A stretch of DNA of 6,542 bases from an uncultured Eubacteriales bacterium (GTDB taxonomy: Bacteria; Bacillota; Clostridia; Lachnospirales; Lachnospiraceae), in NCBI GenBank assembly GCA_900544525.1, contig UQVN01000196.1, positions 1 to 6,542 on the forward strand. Reading direction: 5' to 3'. The position numbers were made by a program, and so were the translations under genes. Each line of letters opens with the position of its first letter. Within the stretch, counting starts at the first letter, position 1. The notes under the pieces are model-generated. The model worked only from the letters and a program-made list of their open reading frames with translations, was not told the DNA's origin and searched no databases. Positions 1 to 5,382 of the stretch are shown piece by piece.

Positions 1-43
1 TATATAATAAATGCATTAAATAACATGGAGAGCTTTCATTAAA

Positions 44-71
44 AATATATATTACTATGATTCTATGTCAA
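44..71 (-). promoter_or_regulatory. Leftward sigma-A-type promoter for a gene outside the window
   Basis: On the minus strand a perfect -35 TTGACA (71 down to 66) is followed after 16 bases by TATATT (49 down to 44), in very AT-rich DNA. It points left, away from murG, so its gene would start beyond position 1. An inverted repeat CTATGAT (55-61) / ATCATAG (73-79) flanks the -35 and could be an operator. No ribosome binding site or reading frame is visible in the 43 bases downstream. Confidence 0.5.
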
Positions 72-117
72 CATCATAGATTCACATTAAAGAACTATAT
101 ATATGATAAAAAATAGT

Positions 118-176
118 AAAAAGGGAGGCATCGCTCAATCATGGATTTCCATGATTGAACGGCCCTCCCTATTTTT
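118..176 (-). terminator. Long hairpin terminator after murG
   Basis: The outer stem AGGGAGG (122-128) pairs with CCTCCCT (164-170). The inner stem TCAATCATGGA (135-145) pairs perfectly with TCCATGATTGA (148-158), and a short imperfect internal loop joins the two. On the minus strand the hairpin is followed by TTTTT (122-118), and it starts about 7 bases past the murG stop codon. The other side also has ATTTTT (171-176), so it could stop transcription in both directions. Confidence 0.92.
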
Positions 177-1247
177 CTATCCTCTTTTACGATTTTCTTC
201 AATCAATCCCATAATGGTCTGAATCGGATCGGCAAGTTCACTTTTATTCATAGCATCAACATAAGAATCGCGGTTTTCATAAACCGTTTGTACTGCCTGA
301 ACTAAAGATTCTTTTGTTAAAGATTCCTCTTCGATTACAAAACTATAGCCTTGTTTTTCAAAAGAACGAGCGTTTAATATTTGATCGCCACGGCTAGCAG
401 CAGCAGAAAGAGGAATTAAAATATTTGGTTTTCTAAGAGAGAGGATTTCGCAAATGGCATTTGCTCCCGCTCTTGAAATCATTAAATCTGTACAAGCAAA
501 GAGATCACTTAACTCTTTTTTGATATATTCGAATTGAACATATCCTTGTTTTTGTTGTAAAGATGGTTCTACTTTTCCTTTTCCGCATAAGTGAATGATT
601 TGGAAGTGTTTTAATAATTCATCTAAACTTTCACGCACTGCACTATTTACAGCAACAGCACCTAAACTTCCTCCGATTACTAAAATAACAGGTTTGTCAG
701 AGGTGAATCCACAAAAGGAAAGGCCACGTTCTTTATTCCCTTGAAAGAGTTCTTGGCGAATCGGAGAACCAGTGAGAACGGCTTTACCGTTTGGAAGATA
801 TTTTAAAGTTTCTGGAAAGTTACAACATACTTTTGTAGCGCTTGGGATTGCTAATTTATTTGCAAGTCCTGGTGTCATATCAGATTCATGAATAATACAA
901 GGAATATGACGATGTTTTGCTGCTAATACAACAGGAACGGATACAAATCCTCCCTTTGAGAAAACAATATCTGGTTTTAATTGTTTTAATAACTTAGATG
1001 CTTGTAAATATCCCTTCATAACTTTAAATGGATCGGTGAAGTTTTTCACATCAAAATATCTTCTTAATTTACCAGATGAAATACTATGATAAGGAATATC
1101 AATTCCTGTAATCAAGTCTTTTTCAATTCCGTCATAAGAGCCAATATATTGAATATCATAACCAGCTTCTTGTAAGTTCGGAATTAATGCCATATTGGGA
1201 GTGACATGGCCAGCAGTACCGCCTCCCGTTAAGACAATTCGTTTCAT
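177..1247 (-). CDS. murG: MurG, UDP-GlcNAc:lipid I N-acetylglucosaminyltransferase
   Basis: MurG transfers GlcNAc from UDP-GlcNAc to undecaprenyl-pyrophosphoryl-MurNAc-pentapeptide (lipid I), giving lipid II. This is the last cytoplasmic step of peptidoglycan synthesis, at the inner face of the membrane. The 356 residues match the usual family length and the GT-B fold. Visible motifs are the N-terminal glycine-rich loop GGGTAGHVTP (8-17), SGKLRRYF (58-65), FSKGGFVSVP (96-105), HESDMTPGLANK (120-131), the linker-domain GGSLGA (192-197), and the nucleotide-sugar site SRAGANAICE (258-267) with SRGDQILNA (285-293). The SGKLRRYF form is the one I recall from Staphylococcus aureus MurG and Bacillus cereus MurG2, rather than Escherichia coli. 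The ATG is preceded by GGAGGT (1257-1262) at 9 bases. It lies 33 bp downstream of the TSCPD gene on the same strand, so the two are probably one operon, closed by the hairpin just past the stop. No other division or cell-wall cluster gene is adjacent. Confidence 0.97.
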   Translation of the reverse strand: MKRIVLTGGGTAGHVTPNMALIPNLQEAGYDIQYIGSYDGIEKDLITGIDIPYHSISSGKLRRYFDVKNFTDPFKVMKGYLQASKLLKQLKPDIVFSKGGFVSVPVVLAAKHRHIPCIIHESDMTPGLANKLAIPSATKVCCNFPETLKYLPNGKAVLTGSPIRQELFQGNKERGLSFCGFTSDKPVILVIGGSLGAVAVNSAVRESLDELLKHFQIIHLCGKGKVEPSLQQKQGYVQFEYIKKELSDLFACTDLMISRAGANAICEILSLRKPNILIPLSAAASRGDQILNARSFEKQGYSFVIEEESLTKESLVQAVQTVYENRDSYVDAMNKSELADPIQTIMGLIEENRKRG

Positions 1248-1280
1248 TGAAATGTTACCTCCAAATCACAAGTTAAATGT

Positions 1281-1538
1281 TTATTGTGCACTTTTAAGGG
1301 CTTCTCTTAAAGCAGCAGAAAGTTGATCTGGACAGGAAGTAGGTCTTGGTCCGCAATGGATTCCTTCCATACGTCTGATTGCTTCGTTTGCGTCCATACC
1401 TTCTACTAAAGCTGCAACACCTTGTGTGTTTCCACTGCAACCACCTTCAAAGTGTACGTTATGAACTTTATTATCCTCTGTAATTTCAAATTCAATTGCG
1501 CGAGAACATACTCCTTTTGTTTTATATGTGTGTGTCAT
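1281..1538 (-). CDS. Small four-cysteine TSCPD-domain protein (TIGR03905 type)
   Basis: This 85-residue protein contains the TSCPD motif (67-71), the signature of a domain also found at the C-terminus of some class II ribonucleotide reductases. The stand-alone version is known as TIGR03905, named for four conserved cysteines. All four are visible here: C11 (GVCSRAIEF), C34 (GGCSGN), C62 and C69 (HCGPRPTSCPD). The pattern suggests metal or iron-sulfur binding or a redox role, but the stand-alone family has no assigned function that I know of. The start ATG has AGGAGG (1549-1554) 10 bases upstream, and a near-consensus promoter lies about 70 bases above it. It is the first gene of a probable two-gene unit with murG. 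A ribonucleotide reductase accessory role is possible, but no reductase gene is nearby. Confidence 0.92.
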   Translation of the reverse strand: MTHTYKTKGVCSRAIEFEITEDNKVHNVHFEGGCSGNTQGVAALVEGMDANEAIRRMEGIHCGPRPTSCPDQLSAALREALKSAQ

Positions 1539-1610
1539 ATTTTTATTTCCTCCTAAATAAGTTTCGTTTATGGATGGGGTGATTGTTTATTACCATAGCC
1601 ATTAATTTAA

Positions 1611-1639
1611 ATTATACTGGATAACCTTTCTTTTTTCAA
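1611..1639 (-). promoter_or_regulatory. Sigma-A promoter of the TSCPD-murG unit
   Basis: Reading the minus strand, TTGAAA (1639-1634), a 17-base spacer and a perfect TATAAT (1616-1611) precede the TSCPD gene. Transcription would start near 1604, giving a leader of about 65 bases. The DNA just above the -35 (1640-1700) is almost pure A+T and could act as an UP element. It also contains the AT-only inverted repeat TAAAAATT (1672-1679) / AATTTTTA (1694-1701), which lacks a T-run and so is not a convincing terminator for traX. Confidence 0.85.
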
Positions 1640-1742
1640 ATATTCTAATAATGAATTTTTATTATAGAAGATAAAAATTAGAGATTATGAAACAATTTTT
1701 AGTCTTTATAACATAATATATGAATCATTTTATCATACAATG

Positions 1743-2471
1743 CTAGCATTTCATAAGAAATACACGGATACAACCTAGTAGTAAAATATGAACAGGATAG
1801 AAAAGATAAAAGAAATATTTTAACTTTAAGCCTCGCTTTCCATTGTACCTATGAATGATAAGAAATGCCAGTGGAGCGGTTACTTCCCAAAGGAATAAGA
1901 AAACGCCAACGGGATAAAAATACTTTTTATGCTTCTTCATATAATAAAGAAGGATAATAGCGAATACGCCAAAAGCACCATAGTCTGTTTTCATGATATT
2001 GGCAAGCCAAATGCAAAAAACGATACCTAATATTTTTATAAAAGGGTTATGAAAGAACTTAACATCGCTTTCATAAATCCAGATACAAAGATATCCTAAT
2101 AATAAGGTAAACATAACATTTTGATAAGAGCTATCAAAGAAAGCACCGTTAAATGCTAAATCAAAAGGAATTTCTGACAATAAGGCAAATAAAAATAGGT
2201 TAAGACCATACTTTTTCTTATTATGAGTATGAGAAAATCCTTCAAGAAGTAAAAAAATAAAGATAGGAAAGGCAACTCTTCCAATTAAGCGAAGTATCCA
2301 ATCAATTTGAAAGAGCAATTCAAAGTGGGGAATACTGGACGTTCCATTCCAGTGTGCCATAAGATAAGGCTCTAATAATGCAGCACCAATATGGTCAATA
2401 AACATAGTGATAATGGCAATTAATTTTAACGTACTTCCAGTGAGTCCATTTTTTAATGTGAGTGACTTCAT
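1743..2471 (-). CDS. TraX-family integral membrane protein
   Basis: The 242-residue, strongly hydrophobic protein has about seven or eight likely membrane segments and motifs of the TraX family (Pfam TraX): MFIDHIGA (23-30), GRVAFPIF (64-71), LLEGFSHT (75-82), SEIPFDLAF (99-107), QNVMFTL (117-123), DYGAFGV (163-169), YNGKRG (209-214) and YPVH (225-228). TraX of the F plasmid N-acetylates pilin. The chromosomal homologues common in Firmicutes have no pilin substrate that I know of and are probably membrane acyltransferases acting on something else; that is inference. The conserved His of DHIG is a candidate catalytic residue. The start has GAAGGG (2481-2486) at 9 bases. The gene diverges from mtnN and has its own promoter. 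A separate strong promoter drives the next gene, so it is likely a single-gene unit, although no clear terminator follows it. Confidence 0.92.
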   Translation of the reverse strand: MKSLTLKNGLTGSTLKLIAIITMFIDHIGAALLEPYLMAHWNGTSSIPHFELLFQIDWILRLIGRVAFPIFIFLLLEGFSHTHNKKKYGLNLFLFALLSEIPFDLAFNGAFFDSSYQNVMFTLLLGYLCIWIYESDVKFFHNPFIKILGIVFCIWLANIMKTDYGAFGVFAIILLYYMKKHKKYFYPVGVFLFLWEVTAPLAFLIIHRYNGKRGLKLKYFFYLFYPVHILLLGCIRVFLMKC

Positions 2472-2505
2472 AATTCTTTTCCCTTCTTTGTATTCATTTT
2501 AGAAA

Positions 2506-2534
2506 ATTATAGCATGAAATGGGAAAAATAACCA
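2506..2534 (-). promoter_or_regulatory. Extended -10 promoter of the traX-like gene
   Basis: On the minus strand TGC followed directly by TATAAT (2514 down to 2506) forms a consensus extended -10 element. The -35 at 17 bases, TGGTTA (2534-2529), is poor, as is common when the TG extension is present. Transcription would start near 2499, giving a leader of about 28 bases containing the GAAGGG ribosome binding site. Confidence 0.7.
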
Positions 2535-2562
2535 TTTGTATCTTTTGGAAAAAGCGGAAATC

Positions 2563-2591
2563 TTGAATAATAAAAAATTATTTGTTATGAT
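2563..2591 (+). promoter_or_regulatory. Sigma-A promoter of mtnN
   Basis: TTGAAT (2563-2568), a 17-base spacer and TATGAT (2586-2591), with a TG extension at 2583-2584, face mtnN. The start would be near 2598, giving a leader of about 60 bases. It is arranged back-to-back with the traX-like promoter, the two -35 regions lying about 28 bp apart. Confidence 0.8.
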
Positions 2592-2647
2592 AACAGCGAT
2601 CACTTCCCTTACTATATTTGAAAATAAAAATATGGGATTCTTATGAT

Positions 2648-2654
2648 AAAGGAG
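2648..2654 (+). promoter_or_regulatory. Shine-Dalgarno site that fixes the mtnN start
   Basis: AAAGGAG lies 6 bases before the ATG at 2661. The open frame could begin at an ATG at 2643, but that codon lies upstream of this site and has no Shine-Dalgarno of its own. The 2661 start also gives the usual family N-terminus, MKKIGIIGAM. Confidence 0.9.
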
Positions 2655-2660
2655 AAAACA

Positions 2661-3365
2661 ATGAAGAAAATCGGTATTATTGGAGCCATGGATGAAGAGA
2701 TCTTAGCTCTTAGAAATGAAATGGAACAAGTAAAAGAAACAGAAGTTGCAAGTATGAATTTTTGTGAAGGAATTCTTTCTGGAAAAGAAGTTGTTCTTGT
2801 AAGAAGTGGAATTGGTAAAGTTAATATGGCAGTTTGTGCTCAGATTTTAGCAACCCAGTTTCAAGTGGACTGTGTATTAAATACAGGAATTGCAGGTTCT
2901 TTATGTAATGATATTAATATTGGCGACATCGTTATTTCCACAGATGCTATGCAACATGATTTTGATGCAACTGTGTTTGGTTATAAAAAAGGAGAAATCC
3001 CAAGAATGGAAACTTCTACTTTTGTAGCGGATGAAGCGATGGTTGCTCTTGCAAAAAAAGTATGTGAAGAAGTAAATAAAGATATTAGTGTATTTACAGG
3101 AAGAGTTGTAAGTGGCGATCAGTTCATTAGCAATGATGAAGTAAAAAATGCCATTGTAGAAAACTTTAATGGGCTTTGTACAGAAATGGAAGGCGCTTCT
3201 ATGGCACAGGTAGCATGGCTCAATCACCTCCCATTTGTGATTATCCGTGCAATTTCAGATAAAGCCGATCATAGTGCAGAAGTGGATTATGATGAATTTG
3301 AAGCAAAAGCCATTGAACATACGGTAAAATTAGTTCGTCAGATGGTAAAAGAAATGGAAGCATAA
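2661..3365 (+). CDS. mtnN: 5'-methylthioadenosine/S-adenosylhomocysteine nucleosidase
   Basis: This cytosolic enzyme (MTAN, Pfs) hydrolyses the N-glycosidic bond of methylthioadenosine, S-adenosylhomocysteine and 5'-deoxyadenosine. It releases adenine, feeds methionine salvage and the activated methyl cycle, and relieves product inhibition of methyltransferases and radical-SAM enzymes. At 234 residues it is almost the length of the E. coli enzyme. The PNP/UDP phosphorylase fold is shown by GIIGAMDEEI (5-14), TGIAGS (75-80), SGDQF (151-155), EMEGAS (175-180) and the catalytic loop RAISDKAD (196-203). By alignment with E. coli Glu12, Glu174 and Asp197, the key residues are E13, E177 and D200, and all are present. 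It has its own promoter and terminator, so it is probably transcribed alone, divergently from the traX-like gene. No luxS or other salvage gene is adjacent. Confidence 0.97.
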   Translation: MKKIGIIGAMDEEILALRNEMEQVKETEVASMNFCEGILSGKEVVLVRSGIGKVNMAVCAQILATQFQVDCVLNTGIAGSLCNDINIGDIVISTDAMQHDFDATVFGYKKGEIPRMETSTFVADEAMVALAKKVCEEVNKDISVFTGRVVSGDQFISNDEVKNAIVENFNGLCTEMEGASMAQVAWLNHLPFVIIRAISDKADHSAEVDYDEFEAKAIEHTVKLVRQMVKEMEA

Positions 3366-3382
3366 CAGAAAAAATACGAAGG

Positions 3383-3422
3383 AACAGGAATGATGTCGAG
3401 GAAGATATCTTCCTGTTTTTTT
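3383..3422 (+). terminator. Terminator of mtnN, with an alternative internal hairpin
   Basis: AACAGGAA (3383-3390) pairs with TTCCTGTT (3410-3417) and runs into seven T residues (3416-3422), forming a rho-independent terminator about 20 bases past the mtnN stop. The right arm can instead pair with AGGAAG (3399-3404), forming the palindrome AGGAAGATATCTTCCT (3399-3414). The two folds exclude each other, and both end near the T-run. Confidence 0.85.
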
Positions 3423-3639
3423 ATTGAAAAAATGCCGATAAAATGACTGAAATTAGAGAAGGAATTGGACTTCCCCTTTGGATAAAAACAGGATATAGTG
3501 AAAAAGGAAACAAGATTTGTACAAGCAGTTAAGCAAGACAAATTGCGTTATGCCAACGTGAGAAATTCGCAAAGCGTGTTTCTTATCGGATCAAAATTTC
3601 AAAAATAAGATAGAACGGTATAGAAGGGAGAAAGTTTTA
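3423..3639 (+). other. Gene-free stretch with an isolated hairpin at 3559-3585
   Basis: No supported gene lies here. The notable structure is a hairpin in which TGAGAAA (3559-3565) pairs with TTTCTTA (3579-3585, one G-T pair), followed by a TT/TG mismatch and CGC-AAA-GCG (3568-3576). It has no T-run and so is not a terminator. I found no convincing sigma-A promoter for the gene at 3640; scattered -10-like words (TATAGT at 3494, TAAGAT at 3606) lack a partner -35. The only short frame, 29 codons from 3443, has no ribosome binding site. Confidence 0.5.
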
Positions 3640-4362
3640 ATGATAACACAATTATTTCATCAAAATATTTTTATTTATGCAATGACAGGGATTTTACTTC
3701 TTGGAGTGATACAAAAAATAATTCTTGGAACTTATTATAAAAAAATGGTAACTGCCTCTGAAAATATGGGGATGACAACGAAAAAGGGATTAAAAAATTT
3801 AAAGACAAAGTTTGAAAACAGTTTTAAGCTTAACATGAATATCCAAAATGTGGACGCGTTTGTGGATAAAAATATGGACAAGCAGAAGTTATGTGGATTA
3901 TCCCTTATGACGTGGAACCGAATGAATTGGCAATTGTTTATGCTATGTGGGGTGATAGGAACGGCTGGAACTTTATATGAGCTGTTAAATCAAGCAGGCA
4001 TAGAGCAGGTTATGATGACGATTACATATACAGGATTTACAATGGCAGTATCTTTGTTATTAGAGGCCTCTTTTGGCATGGAGGAAAAGAGAGAACTGGT
4101 GCTAGCCAATATGAAAGACTATTTGGATAATTACTTTATCCACCGTATGAATGGTGGGGAAATCGAAGAAATAGAAAGTGACAAGGGAAAAGAAGAAAGT
4201 AATAAAGTATCTTCTCTTAAAAATCGAACGATGGATGAAGATATGGAATATTTAAAGAAATGTTTAAATGAGATTGCCAGTGCAAGAAATATTGAAAAGC
4301 AAGAGATTACAAAAAAAGAGGAGGCGATGTTAGAAGATGTGTTGCGTGATTTTTTCTTATGA
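3640..4362 (+). CDS. Conserved-looking membrane protein of unknown function
   Basis: I cannot assign a function to this 240-residue protein. It has one N-terminal membrane segment (about 10-30), then a basic, probably cytoplasmic stretch (32-95) containing KFENSFKLNMNIQNVDAFVDK. Two further membrane segments follow (about 97-114 and 124-145), then a charged, probably soluble C-terminal tail with an acidic/basic low-complexity part (173-200), a helical stretch (201-218) and the terminus EEAMLEDVLRDFFL. The overall shape (N-terminal anchor, FVDK motif, paired central helices, tail ending in a short DVL helix) resembles hypothetical proteins I recall from Lachnospiraceae, but I could not check this. 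The start has AAGGGAG (3624-3630) at 9 bases; the upstream promoter is not visible. No terminator separates it from pdaA 133 bp downstream, so the two may share a transcript and the protein could have an envelope or sporulation role. That is context only. Confidence 0.85.
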   Translation: MITQLFHQNIFIYAMTGILLLGVIQKIILGTYYKKMVTASENMGMTTKKGLKNLKTKFENSFKLNMNIQNVDAFVDKNMDKQKLCGLSLMTWNRMNWQLFMLCGVIGTAGTLYELLNQAGIEQVMMTITYTGFTMAVSLLLEASFGMEEKRELVLANMKDYLDNYFIHRMNGGEIEEIESDKGKEESNKVSSLKNRTMDEDMEYLKKCLNEIASARNIEKQEITKKEEAMLEDVLRDFFL

Positions 4363-4455
4363 TAGGACAAGAGAACCGTGAACGTAAAACGCTTATAAAG
4401 GATACTTTTTCAGCATTTTGTTAAAAAATTAGTTCTAAAATAAAAAGCTCCCGCA

Positions 4456-4462
4456 CATATTA
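4456..4462 (+). promoter_or_regulatory. Possible sigma-G/sigma-F-like -10 element of pdaA
   Basis: CATATTA differs at one base from the CATACTA -10 consensus of forespore sigma factors, and would start transcription near 4469, about 27 bases before the ATG. The region expected to hold the -35 (about 4432-4438, GTTCTAA) does not resemble TGAATA, so support is partial. In Bacillus subtilis pdaA is a sigma-G gene, which makes the position plausible. A weak sigma-A alternative, TTGTTA (4418) N17 TAAAAA (4441), also exists. Confidence 0.3.
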
Positions 4463-4482
4463 GTAGTAAATAATTTGGCGAT

Positions 4483-4487
4483 AGGAG
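4483..4487 (+). promoter_or_regulatory. Shine-Dalgarno site that fixes the pdaA start
   Basis: AGGAG is 8 bases before the ATG at 4496. An upstream TTG at 4475 is in frame but would place this site inside the gene and has no Shine-Dalgarno of its own. The 4496 start also gives a proper signal sequence, MRRKAVVAFALTGLLAL. Confidence 0.88.
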
Positions 4488-4495
4488 CAAAAAAT

Positions 4496-5332
4496 ATGAG
4501 AAGAAAAGCAGTAGTAGCCTTTGCTCTTACTGGACTTTTGGCTCTGACAGGATTATCCGCCATGACACAAAGGCAAATCAAGGAGACGACAGCAAATGTA
4601 ACGACAGAAACGACAGAAGTCAAAATCGGGGATACAGCTTCTTATGATTCCTTGCCTAATGAAAAAAATGCGTGGTGGTTTAAGCGGAATACAGAACATC
4701 AACGATCTGGTGCACAAGACAAAATTGATATTGCGAAGTATGATGCTTATTATCTTGGAAAAGACGAAAAAGTGATTTATTTAACGTTTGATTGTGGATA
4801 TGAGAATGGATTTACCCCGCAAATTCTTGATACATTAAAAAAGCATAATGCAAAGGCCATTTTCTTTGTAACCAAAACTTTTATTCGAGATAATATTGAT
4901 CTTGTAAAGCGAATGAAAGAAGAGGGGCATTTTGTTGGAAATCATACTTGTTCTCATCCAAGTATGCCAACAAAATCTTCCCAAGATGTGATAAAAGAGA
5001 TCACAGAATGTGCTACTTATATGAAAGAACAAACAGGGTATGAAATGGATCCTTATATCCGTCCACCTATGGGAGAGTATAGTGAACGAACACTAAAAAT
5101 TAGTCAAGACCTTGGATATAAGACTATTTTTTGGAGCATTGCATATTTAGATTATGATGTGAACAATCAGCCAGGAAAAGACTATGTGGTGGAACATTTT
5201 AAAAAATATTATCATAATGGAGCGGTGCCATTAATCCATAACGTATCAAAATCAAATACAGAGGCGTTAGATGAAGTTTTAACGTTTTTGGAACAACAAG
5301 GATATCGATTCCCAAATGTAGATGAATTATAG
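4496..5332 (+). CDS. pdaA: PdaA-type polysaccharide deacetylase (muramic delta-lactam formation)
   Basis: PdaA removes the N-acetyl group from muramic acid in spore-cortex peptidoglycan after CwlD has cleaved the peptide, and closes the muramic delta-lactam ring needed for cortex breakdown at germination. The 278 residues comprise a signal or anchor segment (2-22, RRK then hydrophobic), a Thr-rich linker (30-50) and a NodB-type deacetylase domain (about 60-278). PdaA-specific stretches include WWFKRNTEHQ (60-69), KYDAYYLG (81-88) and GYENGFTP (101-108). Catalytic motifs seen are TFDCG (97-101, D99 the likely base), NHTCSHP (149-155, H150 and H154), RPPMG (189-193), LDYDVNNQPG (218-227) and LIH (246-248). 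The second Asp of the usual TFDDG, normally a metal ligand, is Cys here; B. subtilis PdaA, as I recall it, has Asn. This implies the organism forms endospores. It is closed by its own terminator. Confidence 0.95.
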   Translation: MRRKAVVAFALTGLLALTGLSAMTQRQIKETTANVTTETTEVKIGDTASYDSLPNEKNAWWFKRNTEHQRSGAQDKIDIAKYDAYYLGKDEKVIYLTFDCGYENGFTPQILDTLKKHNAKAIFFVTKTFIRDNIDLVKRMKEEGHFVGNHTCSHPSMPTKSSQDVIKEITECATYMKEQTGYEMDPYIRPPMGEYSERTLKISQDLGYKTIFWSIAYLDYDVNNQPGKDYVVEHFKKYYHNGAVPLIHNVSKSNTEALDEVLTFLEQQGYRFPNVDEL

Positions 5333-5336
5333 ATCG

Positions 5337-5351
5337 CTTTCCAAAGGAAAG
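5337..5351 (+). other. Small hairpin just after pdaA
   Basis: CTTTCC-AAA-GGAAAG forms a 6 bp stem with a three-base loop, 4 bases past the pdaA stop. There is no T-run, so it is not a terminator by itself. It could protect the 3' end of the message or be incidental. Confidence 0.35.
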
Positions 5352-5382
5352 ATATAAATTCCTCTTAATATAATCAACTAAG

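Larger units (their letters stand above)
4447..4488 (+). promoter_or_regulatory. Inverted repeat able to cover the pdaA ribosome binding site
   Basis: GCTCC (4447-4451) pairs with GGAGC (4484-4488), and CGC (4452-4454) with GCG (4478-4480), leaving ATA (4481-4483) bulged and a 23-base loop. The right arm includes most of the AGGAG (4483-4487) Shine-Dalgarno of pdaA. If it folds, it should reduce translation from transcripts reading in from upstream. Stability is modest, so this is a structural suggestion and not a proven element. Confidence 0.4.

Noticed and set aside
1672..1701. AT-only inverted repeat after the traX-like gene as a terminator
   Set aside because: The stem has no G-C pairs and no T-run follows it. 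It is better explained as AT-rich DNA above the TSCPD promoter.
1540..1742. Riboswitch or structured leader upstream of the TSCPD gene
   Set aside because: The leader is only about 65 bases, and I found no extended stem, terminator/antiterminator pair or known riboswitch core motif.
1743..2471. TraX-like gene as evidence of a plasmid or integrative conjugative element
   Set aside because: No relaxase, coupling protein, pilus, integrase or attachment repeat is in the window, and TraX-family genes are common as single chromosomal genes in Firmicutes.
2618..2647. Second promoter-like pair before mtnN, TTGAAA-N18-TATGAT
   Set aside because: Transcription would begin at about 2654, inside or past the AAAGGAG ribosome binding site, leaving mtnN almost leaderless. 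The pair at 2563-2591 fits better.
2901..3227. 108-codon minus-strand frame inside mtnN
   Set aside because: It lies wholly inside a well-supported gene, its Phe/Tyr/Ile-rich composition is typical of an antisense reading, and it has no ribosome binding site.
3443..3532. 29-codon frame in the gene-free stretch after mtnN
   Set aside because: It has no ribosome binding site, no recognisable motif and no promoter, and frames of this length are expected by chance. It could be a remnant, but nothing supports that.
3338..3541. 67-codon open frame on the minus strand overlapping the 3' end of mtnN
   Set aside because: It has no Shine-Dalgarno, overlaps the mtnN terminator and has no family resemblance.
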